NCBI GenBank assembly: GCA_025716855.1 | Contig: JAIXMQ010000091.1 | Location: 20,780-84,779 of the forward strand | Source of the DNA: Pilaira anomala | Taxonomy: Eukaryota > Mucoromycota > Mucoromycetes > Mucorales > Mucoraceae | DNA: 64,000 nucleotides | Reading direction: 5' to 3' | Shown here: positions 13,456-26,947 of the stretch, in pieces | Position numbering within the stretch: position 1 is the stretch's first letter | Layout: each line of letters starts with the position of its first letter | The notes under the pieces: generated by a model | Told to the model about the DNA's origin: nothing | Seen by the model: only the letters and a program-made list of their open reading frames with translations | The model's database searches: none | Program-made: the position numbers and the translations under genes

Positions 13456-13801
13456 ATCTGTATACATAGTAATGAAATTTCTAATATTTTACTTATTAAT
13501 GCTGGAATAATGAAGAAAACATCTCTTTTTCTCTCAAAAAATAAAATCAAATCATGTTGAAGTTTCGAGCATTAAAATGTATTGCTGTAAAAATATTCCA
13601 ATCATCTCTATCGCTTGCTTGTTTTCTAAATAATTTCCCTTTTTCTCTATAAAAAATATAACTTTTTCAAAAATATATAAAGATTACATGAATTATCTTT
13701 GAATTTTTTATTTTATGTAGGCTTGGAATACGAAAATCGAGTTGTGATTATGTGAAGTGATTGTGTGAGTGATTGTGTGAGTGTTGGTTATTATACATCA
13801 T
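13456..13801. other. Intergenic between convergent LONP2 and NDUFS4
   Basis: Two facing 3' regions; AT-rich with AATAAA-like strings near 13540 and a GTGATTGTGTGA direct repeat near 13758-13782. No gene seen. Confidence 0.5.
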
Positions 13802-14500
13802 CTATTTGGTCATGATCAATCTCAACTTCTTGGGAGAGTAAAGGAAATTTTCGGCATAACTCTTCTTTACAATCTTGGGAGTTTGAGGTTCTTGAACATA
13901 ATAGTTCCAACCTATAAATTTCACATCAATACTTTTTTTTTTCTAATAATATCCTATATATATATATATATTACCTTGCTTTTCAGCAAATCTAACAGCA
14001 TCTTCCTTGGAAAGGAACTTCATAGTCAATGCCTGTTCATAATCGGAACTGAAAAAAAATGAAAATGTCAAAAACTTCCTATCTCTATTTTATGCAATTC
14101 TTCTTTTACCTGGAAGCCCAACCCATAAGAGGATTTTCCCAACGGTTACCATCTTCCAAAATATCGAAATCAATACGCCAGAGTCTAGTGCCGTTCTTAC
14201 CTTGTTGGGTAGGAGTACGAGTAGGTCTGAAAATACGAACACCACGTTCCAATAAATGATCTAGTTGTTTTCATATAAATATCTATCTATTTCTCTCTCT
14301 CTCTTTTGTATCGAATTTTTCTTTTTACCTGGTGCACCGGAGAGGTTTTCTACACTAAGAATAGGTTCGTTTTCGAGAACAATAACATCGTTTTTCTCAG
14401 AAGAAGAAGAGGAAGAAAAACGAACAGTGTTGAATAAAGCGGGCTTAGCGAATGCTGAACGGCAAAGTAAAGCTGTTCTTGCGACGAGTGGGGAGGTCAT
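13802..14500 (-). CDS. NDUFS4: NADH dehydrogenase (complex I) 18-kDa Fe-S-linked subunit
   Basis: Accessory subunit of mitochondrial complex I. Minus exons 14500-14329, 14260-14110, 14048-13975, 13911-13802; 507 nt, 168 residues. The first exon encodes a Ser/Arg-rich presequence (MTSPLVARTALLCRSAFAKP) and SSSSSEKNDV. The family core follows: RGVRIFRPTRTPTQQGK, WRIDFD, RWENPLMGWASS, then an exon with FLSKEDAVRFAEKQGW and the tail YAENFLYSPKKLRLI. A downstream Lys-rich end (MTK) precedes the stop. Convergent with Lon, 346 bp between stop codons. Presence of complex I supports a filamentous fungus and argues against Saccharomyces-like yeasts. Confidence 0.95.
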
Positions 14501-15535
14501 GGTTTGTAGAATGAATATAACAGAGAAGAAAAAAAAAAATATCACAATCCCCTACGATTGTGGGGATCAAATTCATTGAATTCAAGTCTACGTCATCATT
14601 AGATTGAATGTTTCTTCTTTCGACATTGGCTCTCCGGTTCAAAAGTATCGAAAAGGTAAATGCGGTTATGCATCAGGACGAGTTAAGAGAGAATCTCCAT
14701 TGTTGGTTCTGGAAGCTGTCAAAAAAGAGAAAAGGTAGCTTTTTATGACTAAATAATTTTCTTTTACTCGCTTGAGATAGCCTTGTATTTCTCAAGTACC
14801 TTTTTCGATGATAATCTTTTTTGTCTTTGGAAAAAAACAACTTATTGAAATTATATTAACCACATCTAATGAACATATTGCTATATAACTATAGCATTGT
14901 AAAAATAACATCTGATTAACTTTGATCGATTATCGGTGCCTGTTAGCGCAACGGTGAACGCTAATGGTTTAGTCTTTTTATGATACTCTACAATTGTTTG
15001 ATGTTTAAAAACACGGAATACCGACATGATCAATTTTAACAATGTATCTTTTGTATATATTTACATGAGCATTATCTTATTTTTTTTTTAGTGTCTATGA
15101 CATATAATCGGCCCAAACATCGGATGAGGATTTTTATTTCTAAACAAAAAGCTTTAGATAAAACACTGAACATTGAAGTTTTTCTACTTTTTGAAAAAGT
15201 AAATAAAGATATATTTTATTTATTCTAAAGTATCGGATTGAACCAATATTAAGTCTGTGAGCAAATAGAACAGTTGCTAACCAAAAAGTTAAAGGAAAGG
15301 TAGGTAGCATTTGATAGCTCTTCACAGGGAATCGTATGGACTGCTAAATACCATTATCCAGTCACCGTGTAAAATTTGGCATCTAATTTAAGCCCAAACA
15401 AGGGGGGAGGACGAATATCATGTAGATAAAAAAGAAAAAAGACAGGACAAGGTCAGGTTCAAAGTTTTCTTTTTTGTTTTCCTGTTATATCCTTTTATCA
15501 AAATCAAATAGACGCAAAAAATAAATAAAAATAGA
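14501..15535. other. Intergenic between divergent NDUFS4 and COQ1-like genes
   Basis: One kilobase. A small inverted sequence (AATCCCCTACGATTGTGGGGATC, 14551-14573, partial palindrome) lies just upstream of NDUFS4. The stretch 14580-15120 has mixed composition with no open frame that can be supported. The last 150 bp before the next gene are purine-rich then T-rich, as expected of a promoter and leader. Confidence 0.4.
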
Positions 15536-16983
15536 ATGTTATCTCGAAGCATAAAAAGCGTTTTAAAAAGTAGTAACCCAATTTTGGCAAGGACAAGTTC
15601 AGTTGCTTGTTTTCACCATTCAGCCAAGTTACTTGAAAAGAAGACAGCTCAATTGAAACAAGACTTTGGACCTTTCGACAAGTTAGCACAAGGTTTCAAT
15701 GTGATAAAGTCAACCATTTTAAGCGCGCCACCACTTCAAAATTTAACGAGTCCTGCTATTGAGTCTATTCCTTTCACCGGCAAAGCCGAGAATTGGGAGG
15801 AAGCTGTCAAAGAAGCACAAAGTTTAGTGAGCTCTGCTGATCAAGAGAGAATTTTTGACCCTGTCAAGTTGATAGGTAAAGATTTATGGGAATTGAAGGG
15901 AAATATCACAAAGTTATTAGGTTCAGGACACCCGTTTATCAACACCATCGGGAAGCATTATCTTCAAGGTGACACCAATCGTATTCGTCCCTTACTAGTC
16001 CTTTTGATCGCCAAAGCAACCTGTCAAGCTGAAAAGAAGACTCCTCATCAACTTTTATTAGAAAACGGACACGATGAAAACGATGTGACCCAAGTCACTA
16101 CAATCACAAACCCTATTTTACCAACACAAAGACGTTTAGCAGAAATTAGTGAAATGATTTATACTGCTTCTTTACTTCATTATGATATTATCGATAACAA
16201 TACAGATGTCGTCAATCCTGGATTCGGTAATAAAATGGCAGTATTAGCTGGAGATTTCTTATTAGCTCGTGCATCGCTTGCATTAGCACAATTAAGAAAG
16301 GCTGAATGCATTGAATTAATAGCTACATGTATTGCTGATATTGTGGAAGGTGAATTCATGCAACTTCAAAACCCAGGTGAAAAAAATCCAGACGAAAAGA
16401 AAGCATTCGATTATTATATGGAGAAAGCTTACATGAAATCCGGTAGTTTGATCGCTCAGAGTTGTAAAGCTTCTTCTGTATTAGCTGGCTGTTCCAGAGA
16501 TGTCACACAACTTACTTATGATTATGGTAAACATTTGGGTATTGCATTCCAGGTAAAAAAAAACATAAATATAAATATATTAACATACTAATACTGTCAA
16601 TAAATTAGTTATTTGATGATATTCGATCATTCTCAAGTACTGCAGCTAATGTCAACAAAAAGGTAGCTTCAGATTGGATTAATGCACCAGTATTATTGGC
16701 TTGGGAGGAATTTTCAGAGTTAGGTCCTTTAATTAAACGTGAATTTTCAGAGGAAGGAGATATTGAGAAGGTACTGTATATTTATATGTGTTAGCTTAAA
16801 TACTAAGATCTCTTTATATAGGCCCGAGTTTTGGTTTACAAGAGTAGTGGATTAAAAAAGACGCTCACTTTAGCAAATCAACATGTAGAATCAGCCATTG
16901 CATCCATAGATAAGCTTCCTTCTTCCGAAGCGAAGTCAGCATTAATTCAGCTGGCTAGAAACTTACCAACCAGAAAAGATTAG
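15536..16983 (+). CDS. Polyprenyl diphosphate synthase-like protein, degraded Asp-rich motifs
   Basis: Exons 15536-16552, 16609-16770, 16822-16983; 446 residues. It begins with a Ser/Arg/Lys-rich mitochondrial-type presequence and matches the Coq1 family (the synthase of the ubiquinone side chain) over its length: RIRPLLVLLIAKAT, ILPTQRRLAEISEMIYTASL, NKMAVLAGDFLLARASLAL, VEGEFMQLQNP. The first metal-binding motif, normally DDxxD followed by Asp-Thr-Arg-Arg, reads HYDIIDNNTDVVNPGFGNKM here, and the RRG(R) segment is absent. The second reads LFDDIRSFSS instead of DDILDF, and the GKP lysine region is NKKVASDW. This suggests a non-catalytic partner subunit (as Dlp1/PDSS2 is to Dps1) rather than the active synthase. 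Frame and splicing are intact. Confidence 0.8.
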
Positions 16984-17147
16984 ATTATTTTCTTTTGTGT
17001 AAATAGAATTTAGCATTTACATTTGTATATCAAACAAATAAAAAAAGACATATCCTCAGTCACATCCGTGACATGGCTTATTATTTGAAAAGCACATAAA
17101 TAAAAAAATTTTCTGCATTTTTCTATTGAAGTAAATTCAAAACTACA

Positions 17148-20100
17148 ATGGATCAAGTCCTTAATGACTTAATTGACGAAATAGCGCTAGAAGGCGGCGA
17201 AGGTAAAGCTTTTTTATTAGAATGTCTCGGGAATAAAGATATTGAAAAAAATAGACTTTAGGTTGTACGGTTGAGCAATTGTTTTTGTTCACAAAACACT
17301 TATTAGTAAAGTCACTTGAAACTGAAACGTTAAACCGAGATATTTGTTTTGATGATAAATATAAAGCTTATCTTTGGACTCAAATACGAACAATCGACCA
17401 ACTAGTAGTTACAGAGGTAAATAATTATATTTACTTTTAAAACAACAGTAAAAAAATAATAACAACGTTTTTCCCATTCACTTTAAATACTTCTAGAATG
17501 GAATAGCTATCGATCCTTCCAAAATAACCTTTGAGGAATTGCGATTGAAAGCGGAAACGAGTCAAATTGTAATAAAAGCTAGTAAAGACTCTCAAGAGCA
17601 TAATATTTATGGAAGTTTAAAGGTAACCGAGAAAAAAATTTCATGCAAAATTCTTTTTGAAATTAATTATTTTTACACAGACCGCAAAAAAGAGTTTAAC
17701 AGATAATCATCAATTAGTTCTATCTACAATAGCGAAAAGTAGAAATCAGGGAATAAACCAATACAAATTAGGAGAAGTACTCAATATGGACTCGAAAACT
17801 ATATTTTACTATCTCAAGAAACTCGAGAGTTTAGGTTTAATGTAACTATATGTTTTCATTGACTATTTTCTATTAAAGGAATTAACCGTCTATATATAGT
17901 GTAAGAGAAACTGTTTATGTAGACAAAATGAGTACACGTATCATCTTTTTGAAAAGATTTGCTGAACAGAAAGAAGATACGACTGTATACCGTGTAGGAG
18001 AATTCAAAGATGATTGTATTAAGCAACTGACAAAAGCAAAGCATAACATGATGACGTTAAAAGAACTTGTTATTGCTATGGTAATTTGAAAAAAAATAGT
18101 TAAACCATGATTTTATCTCTTTTTATTTTTTTTTTTCTAAAAATACATCAATTATAGGGATTTGTAACAGCACGACAAACACGATGGGCTAGAATAAAAA
18201 TTAATAAATTACATGATGAAGGCGTCATTGAAAAATTCATTGCTTCTGGTGATAGGACAAAAGCATCTGTTCGACTTCCAAAGACACTCAATACTATATC
18301 AACAAACCCAGCACCTATGGAAGAATATACCTCTCCTATCGAATATAAAGAACACTTCCTTCGAGATTTACCAGGCGATTACCAATTCTACCAAGATCTC
18401 ATTGCTGCCAATGAAAAAGGGTTGGTACGACAAGATCTTGTAGATAAACACCCCGAACTTGATCCGAACGCCTTTAAAACATTCTTTGAAAATGCTGCTT
18501 CACAACCAGCAGTTGAAGAAGTTACGAAATATTTGATTTACAGAGCTGAAGAATTAGTCGGTAGAAGTCGTATTTACCGATATTTCTCTTATGAAGGCTG
18601 GAAGAAGTTTAACGAAAAGTTAGGAAACAAGATAACCGCCCCTCGTGCAAAACTTGAAATAGTAAAACAAAATCTGGTAGAACCATCATCAATCGATTAT
18701 ATCGGTAAATCTTATGCATGTCTTCCTAAAACGAAGGTTTCAACAAGTCGATTAAAAACTAAAAAGAATGACGTTAGTGATGAAGAAGATGAATACGATC
18801 TTGCATCAAATACACGAGCGAAAAAGACGAAAAAGGATATGGATAAGACTGTAGATTTAATTGAATCTTCGCCGCAGCTAGTTTCAAATCCTGAATCTTC
18901 GCCACCCGCTTCAAATCTTGAGTCTGTGACGAAACGAACGACACGTAAAAGAAGAGTTCAGACAAAAGATTCAAATGAGACGCCACTTCAATCAGATACA
19001 ACTTTAGAACCTGTAGCCAAACGAGTAACGCGAAGAAGGACAGATAAAGTTGAACCTCATCCTCAACCAAATCCACTTCCTGACTCAATTAGCACACCAG
19101 AACCACAAAAAGGAAAAACACTATTATCTTACTTTGGAAGAAAACAACCAGAAGCATCCGTAGAGCAAGTAGAACTAACTATTCCAACACCGGTTTCCTC
19201 GAGTACGCCTGAAACAATTGAAACAGAACCAGTTTCCAAAGAGTCATCACCAGAAGAATCTCAAACGTCTAGTAAAGAAAATTCAGTTCAAGCAACGTCG
19301 ATTGAAATACAATCAAATATCCAATTCATTGATTATAACGCTCCTGAACCACCGAAACGTAAAAGAAAAAGAGGATTTACAGCCGAACTAAACAGCACAA
19401 AGTTACGCCGTGAGAAGATTTTACTTGACATGATGGAAGAACAACCTATTCGAGAGCTAAATACCGACGCTTGCATTGAATTCAACAAAATCGAAACTGC
19501 TTTATCGGGTGGTCAAAAGATGGCGGTTCTTACATTTAATAAAATGGCCAAACAACTACACGCAGAAAAGAAGTTGAAGGTTCATGTCAGTACCGTTCAA
19601 AAATTATACGGACTTACAGAGATTAAAACCTTCTTGTTACATTCAAGTCTTACTCCTGAAAGTGAAGAAGTAAAACAGTTTATTGCTTTATATAGTCATG
19701 AGAAGGCTCCACCCGTTAGAAAACGTAAAGAGTTTAAGAAGGTTGAGGTACAAGATTTCCCAATGATGGCATACGAAAAGCCGAAGGAACAAAAGCTTGC
19801 ATTGAAATATGGATGGGTTAAATCGAAATGGATTCGAGCCAAAAAATTACATGAAAAACTGATAGAGTATTACTTAACTTTAGATCACAATGATAATACA
19901 GTAGACATGACTGAATTTACAAAGCGTATGCCTATTCAACTGTTGTGTCATGTTTGCTGTAATTTACCTTATGAAGAAGAGGAATTTACTGATTTCTTAG
20001 ATGTTGAAGACAATAGAAGTATTCCATTATGCGAGCTTCCAGAAAATATTCAACAATATATCTTTCAGTTCAAATCAAGAATTCGATATTTTGTTACACT

Positions 20101-22684
20101 TCAAATTCGTATTTTGGAACAACTTGGTGTTATAGAACCTATACGCGGTAAAGACATTGATAGCCGTGTTATTGCCCCAAAATATAGATTGAGTGAAGAA
20201 GGTCTCATTCGTGACTATGCTTTTAAGGACCGTGCTATTGTAAGTGTGCTACCCTTAAAAACTCTAGACGATGTGCATCATTTTTGGGAGGAGTTATATC
20301 ATGTGTGTATGCACCCTACTCGCATTCGTACTGACCAAGATGAAAATGAGCTTATGGAAAGTAGCGATAAAAACGACCCTATTTATAATATCCATGGTAG
20401 AAAAGGCTGGGCGATTGATCTCGTACTTCCGCCTAAACTGAAAAAATTCTTGGACTCATTTGTTGATTTCGAGAACAAGACAATACGTTCAGACAGTATT
20501 GCACTAAGAGCTTATTTGAGGAAAGAGACTGGATTAACCACGAAACGAATCCGAGACTATTATCAAGGATTGTTTGGTGCGTTCGATAAAGCAAAAAAAG
20601 CTGAAGAGAAACGAAAAGCTCGGGAAGAAAGACAACTGAAAATACCTTTCGATCCTACTATCAACGAGTTGATGTTGGCGTCTTTTGAAAAACGTAAAGT
20701 AGATGCTGATATTCAGAAATCAAGAGAGGTGGGGCCATTTATACAATCTACATTTATTGGTAGTAGAAGATTTAGAAAACTGAGATTGCGCGTAGAGCCT
20801 GGTCGAGACCAACTTCATACTGATAGTGAGTATAGTTAAAATATTATGATATATTAATATTTATCTAACTTCAACTGAAGATGGTGGCTCCAAACGTTTA
20901 TTTCATAACTTTACTGAGCATGAAAAAGATTTAGTATTATACTCGTATTGTATTATGAAGAGTAGAGGAAAACGTTCTAGGTTCCTTTGGGGACCTGTAA
21001 CTAGGAGTCTAACAAATCGAACAGCGGAACAATGCCGACGTGTATTAAACTCGATGCTTTTCCATCAACCTGAATTAAAAATTACTATTGAAAGATTGAT
21101 ATCTAAATGGGAGAGATATTATACGGAGGGGATAGAAAGACAAGAAATTGTAGACGAAGATCCGTGGGACACATTGAATTTTGATCTTCCATCATTTTTA
21201 GAATATTTTTTCCGGAGACTAATGGACGAAGAGACGTAAGTGAGAACCTTTTGGACTTTGGCAAGATATTTACTAATATACTTTGTTTCTAGACAATCTA
21301 ACGTAGTACCAAAATATCTGTTACCACTTCAATATAAAGATCTGTCTGCATATTTTCAAATTCTTCGGGATGAAGAACATATTCTCAAATTGAAAAAAGA
21401 GACAGATGATCAATCCATATCAGTGAATGCATTTAATAATAGTACTTTTGATGCACCACGACAATTTGTGGAATTACAGAATGAAAATATCTCTACCGAG
21501 TTGATTAAAACATTGATCAAGGTGATTTAATAGTTGCAATTTAGGGAAGAACATGTTATTGACTCCTTTTTAGATGCTGCTTGTAGCGCCAGACGATTTG
21601 TATGATGCTTCCAAGGCATACAAAGTAATAAGCCAGTACCCTTTGCAAATTATTGAAAATGCACTGGATGACTTACAACTGAGGGGTTTGATTATTAAAT
21701 CTAAATCAGGTTATGATAGAATTCCCGGTAGAGCATATAATGTTTCGGAAAAGTAAGTTCATTATACGTTACGTAAAATTTGATATGTTTACTGAAAGAA
21801 CAATTACCTAAAGGTATCTCAAACTCTCGGAAGGCATTGTTCCATTCGGATTATTTGATAATGCTAGGATTCACTATGATGCTATAGTAAAAAATGAAAC
21901 GTTAGACCTAAAGAACCCAAATAATGGTGCGGTGGCCTCAACACTTGATTTACTATCACAAGGAAAGGTACATATTAATACATATAAGCGTTTAATAAGT
22001 TATACATGAACCTCATACCTATACAGATTACACTAGATATAAAAAACAGAAGCAGATTTTTCAAAGCGAAAGAATCATTAAGTTATCCAAAAAGATCGGC
22101 AGGTTTGTACACAAATTATAGCTTTTTCGAATATTCACTTACACATTTCTTATCTTGCAGTAACACTTAGTAGAAGTTATATCTATAAAGGTCTAGAATT
22201 AGTTTTAAAAAAGACATGTACGCTATCAGCCGTGGAAGAAGTTAATAAACCCAAATACCTTGATGTCAAAATTACATTGCCTAGCTTAACCCTGATAGAG
22301 GACTATCTGCAAGAATTGGAGCAGGAGGATAGATTAGCCAGAGACGTTTATGACATTGTACATAGTTTCAAGCATAACGGAGCATCTTTTGATGACATTA
22401 TGACACATATTGGATACAGCCATGACAAAAGGAATGTTTCTGATACGCTTTACAGTCTTATTTATCATGAGCCACCAATAATTCGAATTGTCGGTTTTAA
22501 GCAACTGCAATACGTGGCTTCAGAATTTTCTGCTTGTTGGTTTTTAAAAAATGGAGAAGATGATACTTTACTCAACCCATTAATGTGGAATGATTTATCA
22601 GGCAATATTATTGAATCTGCATTGGATGGTTTTTCAAAGGCTGTCATAAGTCATATTTTGACATTTCCTGGTATTTCTCACGTA

Positions 22685-22719
<35 letters not shown>

Positions 22720-23008
22720 ATATATTAAAAACGTTCAGACATATCTAATATATTAGTTTTTAAAATAGGCCAATTTAATCAAAAAATTTGAAGGTTTCTT
22801 TTCTGGATATGAACTCTATATCCTAATGCGCTATCTAGTAGATACAAATACAGTGATTGCAAAAACTGTACAACAAGAATATCGACCTAAAAAAGTGTCT
22901 ATTTTCGGGAAGAGACAACTCGTAACTATACCTCGTTCAACAGGCTTAATGAATAGTAATGAAATCACTTTTTACTGGCTATCAAATGATTATTATCTTT
23001 CGAAATAA
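17148..23008 (+). CDS. TFC3: TFIIIC B-box-binding subunit (tau 138 homologue)
   Basis: Largest TFIIIC subunit, which binds the B box of tRNA genes for RNA polymerase III. Thirteen exons: 17148-17202, 17262-17416, 17497-17622, 17681-17841, 17900-18080, 18158-20825, 20881-21235, 21293-21521, 21574-21752, 21814-21967, 22027-22102, 22161-22681, 22769-23008; 5,100 nt, 1,699 residues. A B-block-type winged helix is near the N-terminus (NQYKLGEVLNMDSKTIFYYL), followed by an extended winged-helix region (IKINKLHDEGVIEKF). A charged, Ser/Pro-rich linker with PKRKRKRGF follows, then a second helical block. The large exon 6 was the anchor; the small flanking exons were added by in-frame GT-AG joins. The acceptor at 17898 is chosen because an earlier AG leads to a stop. 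Confidence 0.88.
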
Positions 23009-23830
23009 ATAAAACACTAAATGAAATGAAGGACTTCTTGTTTATCATATTTTGTAGCAAGTGTTAAGTAGAAGCACGTAAAAAAAAGTCACAGCCTAAT
23101 TGTAAACTTGTATATAATATATATTTTTTTTTTTTTAGAAATATATACATATTCATAAAATTTATATAAACTTATTTGATCATATATGAAATTTTTCATT
23201 TTTTCTATGATATGTTAGTTAAAAACTTTCATGATTATTATTATTATTATTCCAGAGCGAAATTTTTTGTTTGTTATAAACATTGAAAAAAAAAAAGGTT
23301 TTTTCTGGTTTCAGAAAAACTTATTTAGGTTTTGATAGGATCGTTACACAACTGAAAAAGAATAGGCTGATTAAAATTATTTTTTTCATCCTATTAAAGA
23401 TTAGGCATAATTTAATAGATTTCCGCTGAGATAGACTTTCTTATTCTGGACAACAGATATTCGATAAAGAATTACACAAGTATGCATTTAGTTCATTTAT
23501 AACTAGATAATTAAGATTTACCACCATCAATAATAATAAAAAAGAAACATAAACAGATAAAATCAAATGAAACAAAAAACCTGGTCTAATATGATTGCTT
23601 TAAAGTGACAACGTAATGGTAGCGGTATCTGATAATCAAACAAAAAAAAAAATGTCTCAATTGAAATAAAGGGCATTTATAATCCGTCTTTTTGGATCTA
23701 ACTCTTTTTCTTCCTTCTTCTTAATCTTGTCAAACAATTCTTTTTTATACCCATTTTTTAAGCGAAAAAAAAAATTTTTTTTTCTCCCTATCTCTCTCAC
23801 TTTTTTTTTGCCTTGAAATATTTCAAATAA
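23009..23830. other. Intergenic, TFC3 3' side and PRM10-like promoter
   Basis: 820 bp of very AT-rich sequence with an ATT microsatellite near 23237-23252, several homopolymer runs and a CT-rich leader at 23783-23812 just before the next ATG. No gene seen. Confidence 0.5.
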
Positions 23831-26503
23831 ATGGATAATATCTTTAGAAGGAACACAAAAAATAAATCTAATCAACAAACAAATACAAATGAAAACAATA
23901 GTAATTCAAGCTCTATCATAAATGAAGAGCTTGATATTTTCAAACAAGATGCCGATATTTCTTCACCTAAATCATCAAATAGACGGCCAACGCTCAGCGA
24001 TCACCACTCAGCCTCTTGGCCAAGGCTTCCCGAAATCGCCATCACTACAAGTCATGATTCACATACTAGTTTTAGACCTTTAGTAGCTTATCCTGAATTT
24101 TCAACAACAATGCCAATAGAAAGTATGAAAATCATTTAGTGATAATACATTTTTCTTTTTTTTTCTAAAAAAAAAAAAAAATAATAATAATAACATTTGT
24201 GGGAAACTATTTCTCATATCATTTTAGATATGGAATCCGAAAGCGATACAGAAGTAAACGATGATACCAAATATCCACTATCGAAAGCTATTTCTTTTGA
24301 CAATATGGCATCTTCATCTGTACCAAGCAGTCAATTACCATCACTCAACAACGATCATCACAAACCAGAATTTATACCAGATGATTCAGAGGCCAATTCT
24401 TTAGTAGAGGCTGCGCTAGATAAAGATGAAGCTAAAGACAGACATGTGAGGTTCCAAGACCACGTTGTTGAATCTGCTGCATTGGTTCAACGTATGCTGA
24501 GCGTGAAAAGAGGCTCTATTCAGATTACACATGACCCATTACAAGCCGCTATTCAAAATCGACATGAGAATCGCATCGAAGAAGAAGAAATCAGTCTAGA
24601 ACCCATGCATCCAACCTTAGGTGGAGGTAGTGTCTTGGCAAGTTTAATGAAATTAGAGGCTTCCCGCATGCAAGAAAGCCCTAATAAAAAGAAAAAGCGC
24701 TCTAAAGTAAATGTTTAATTCTATTTGATATATAAATAGTTTAATATACTCATGTTTTTTTTTAAAAAAAAAAAGGAACGAAGATCTCTTACTTTAAAAC
24801 CCAAGAAAAAGAGACCCGTATCGCTTATCGATTTCCCGATCAAAGCAGCCAGTACAGATAGCTTACTTCCAGAACCCGGGACGAAAAAGTCATTACGGCC
24901 TCCTCTCGCGAGCCGACCTAGCTGGTTATCAGAGGTAGCATCCAATAAGCACTTGGTGCCTACGCTACAAAAGAGAAAGAAAAACACACCTGCACAATCG
25001 CGTCGAAACTCCAACGACAGTATGTTCACCACCGCATCACAATTTGAGCCCATCACGTTGGAAGATCGAATTCAGATCACATTTGAGATCGCTAACATCT
25101 TGCAAAAGCAAGAGTTTTTACGAAAGTTGTGTCGGTCTTTGATGCTGTATGGGTGTCCAGCGCATCGTATAGAGCATGCGATGCATCGTGTATCTCGTAC
25201 ACTCTCTGTAGAAGCTGAATATATCTATATGCCAAGCGTGATGTTGGTCACCTTTATGGATTCCACAACACATACAACCGAAACTCACTTTATTCGACAA
25301 ACCCAGACTTTTGAAATGCATCGATTATCAGATATATACCGTCTTGAAAAACTCGTCTCACATGGTGAAGTCTCTGTAGACGAAGCGCTTGAGTTTATTG
25401 ATAAAGTTTATAACCAACCTCCACTTTATCCAATTTGGATATCCCCATTCGTTTATGCAGTTGCTGCCTTTGCTGGTTGTATTTTATTTTTCGGTGGTCG
25501 TTGGCAAGAAGCCGGTGTATCTGCTGCACTTGGAAGTAAAGATTAAAATATATTTTAAAATCAAATTAGATATAAAATTAACTTTTTTTTTTTTTTTTTG
25601 TATAGTATTCTTTGCTACCAATGAACTTTTCTCTAGATCCGTTTCTAGTTTTCAACCCATTTGGGAGATCACAGTGTGTATTATGATTGGATTTGTAGCC
25701 AGAGGACTTACAAAATACGGATTCTGTTTCACACCCATTGCATTTTCTTCCTTCATTATCGTGTTACCGGGATACCCAATGGCAGTTGCCGTGATTGAAC
25801 TCGTTTCGCGTCAATTAGTGAGTGGCGTGGTACGGATGGTGTATGCGATCATCTTTTCTTTTTTACTGGGTTATGGTGTCTCTATGGGTTCCGAACTGTA
25901 TATCGCGATTGATAAAGATACAAGCTTGATTCAATCGGAAGCATGTAATTTAGCCAATAATGCAACCACGTGTATATCCAGTGTATCCCCATGGTTTAAG
26001 TTCTTGATGGTACCGATGTTTGCCATGGCATTTTGTGTGTTCTTAAAAGCTAGGTTACCGAGATGGCCAATCATGGGACTCGTAGCGGCCTTTGGGTATA
26101 CGATCAATTACTCACTGTCGTGTTGGGCTCATGCGCCTACACAGATCTTACAGGTCGTACCTGCGTTTGGGTTAGGACTGGTAGGTAATTTGTTATCGAA
26201 ATTCACAGGCCAGATGTCGTTTGATGCAGTTTTGATTGGCGTGTTTTATTTGGTGCCGAGTAATTTAGGGTTGAAAGCTGCTATTGGATTGTTTTCTACA
26301 AGTGAAGAAGTAGGTAACCAAGGAGCTGGATTTGCATTAGCTATGATTGAATCATCGATAGGTAAAGTATTATAGAGGATTATTTTAAGAGAGAGAATGA
26401 TATTTATATTTATATTTCTTTAGGTATTACGTTGGGTCTATTCCTTGCTACATTAATTGTATACCCTAAAGGAACTCAACATACACCATTATTAAATTTA
26501 TAA
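23831..26503 (+). CDS. ThrE/Prm10-type membrane transporter
   Basis: Multi-pass protein of the threonine/serine exporter (ThrE, formerly DUF1212) family, related to yeast pheromone-regulated Prm10; the substrate in fungi is not established. Exons 23831-24122, 24228-24706, 24776-25535, 25606-26361, 26424-26503; 788 residues. A long, polar, Asn/Ser-rich cytosolic N-terminus of about 330 residues with an Arg/Lys-rich patch precedes the conserved core: ILQKQEFLRKLCRSLMLYG, CPAHRIEH, YMPSVMLVTF, then about ten hydrophobic segments, including LPGYPMAVAVIELVSRQLVSG. The final exon is only 80 bp and encodes GITLGLFLATLIVYPKG. The downstream gene DCP2 converges, its stop codon only 70 bp away. Confidence 0.88.
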
Positions 26504-26573
26504 ATAAATTAACAAAAAAAAAACAGATATTTATTTTTTTTTTTTTCCCTTCTTCTTTTTAAAGAGAGGCTAT

Positions 26574-26913
26574 TTAGTCTGAATAATTTGAATAATGGTT
26601 GGATTGAGATTGGAGAAATACTTCTAACGGATTCATTGATTGTTGTTGAGGAGGTGTTTGCTCTTTAGGTTTTCCTTGTAATACACTAAGAAGAGAGTTT
26701 CTACGTAAATTATCCGTATTGGCAGGATGAGGAGGAGGAGAGGAATGAGTTGAGTCCATACCGCTTCCTTTATTCGCTTTCAATAATTCTTCAACGAATG
26801 AAGCACGATGAGCTGAACTAACTTGAGGAGATTGTTGTTGTTCTTGTTGTTCTTGTTGTTGTTGCTGTTGTTGCTGTTGTTGCTGCTGTTGTTGCTGCTG
26901 ATGTTGCTGCTGA

Positions 26914-26947
<34 letters not shown>

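Noticed and set aside
14936..14970. tRNA-like string (CCTGTTAGCGCAACGGTGAACGC)
   Set aside because: Resembles a D-arm start but no anticodon or T arm can be folded around it.
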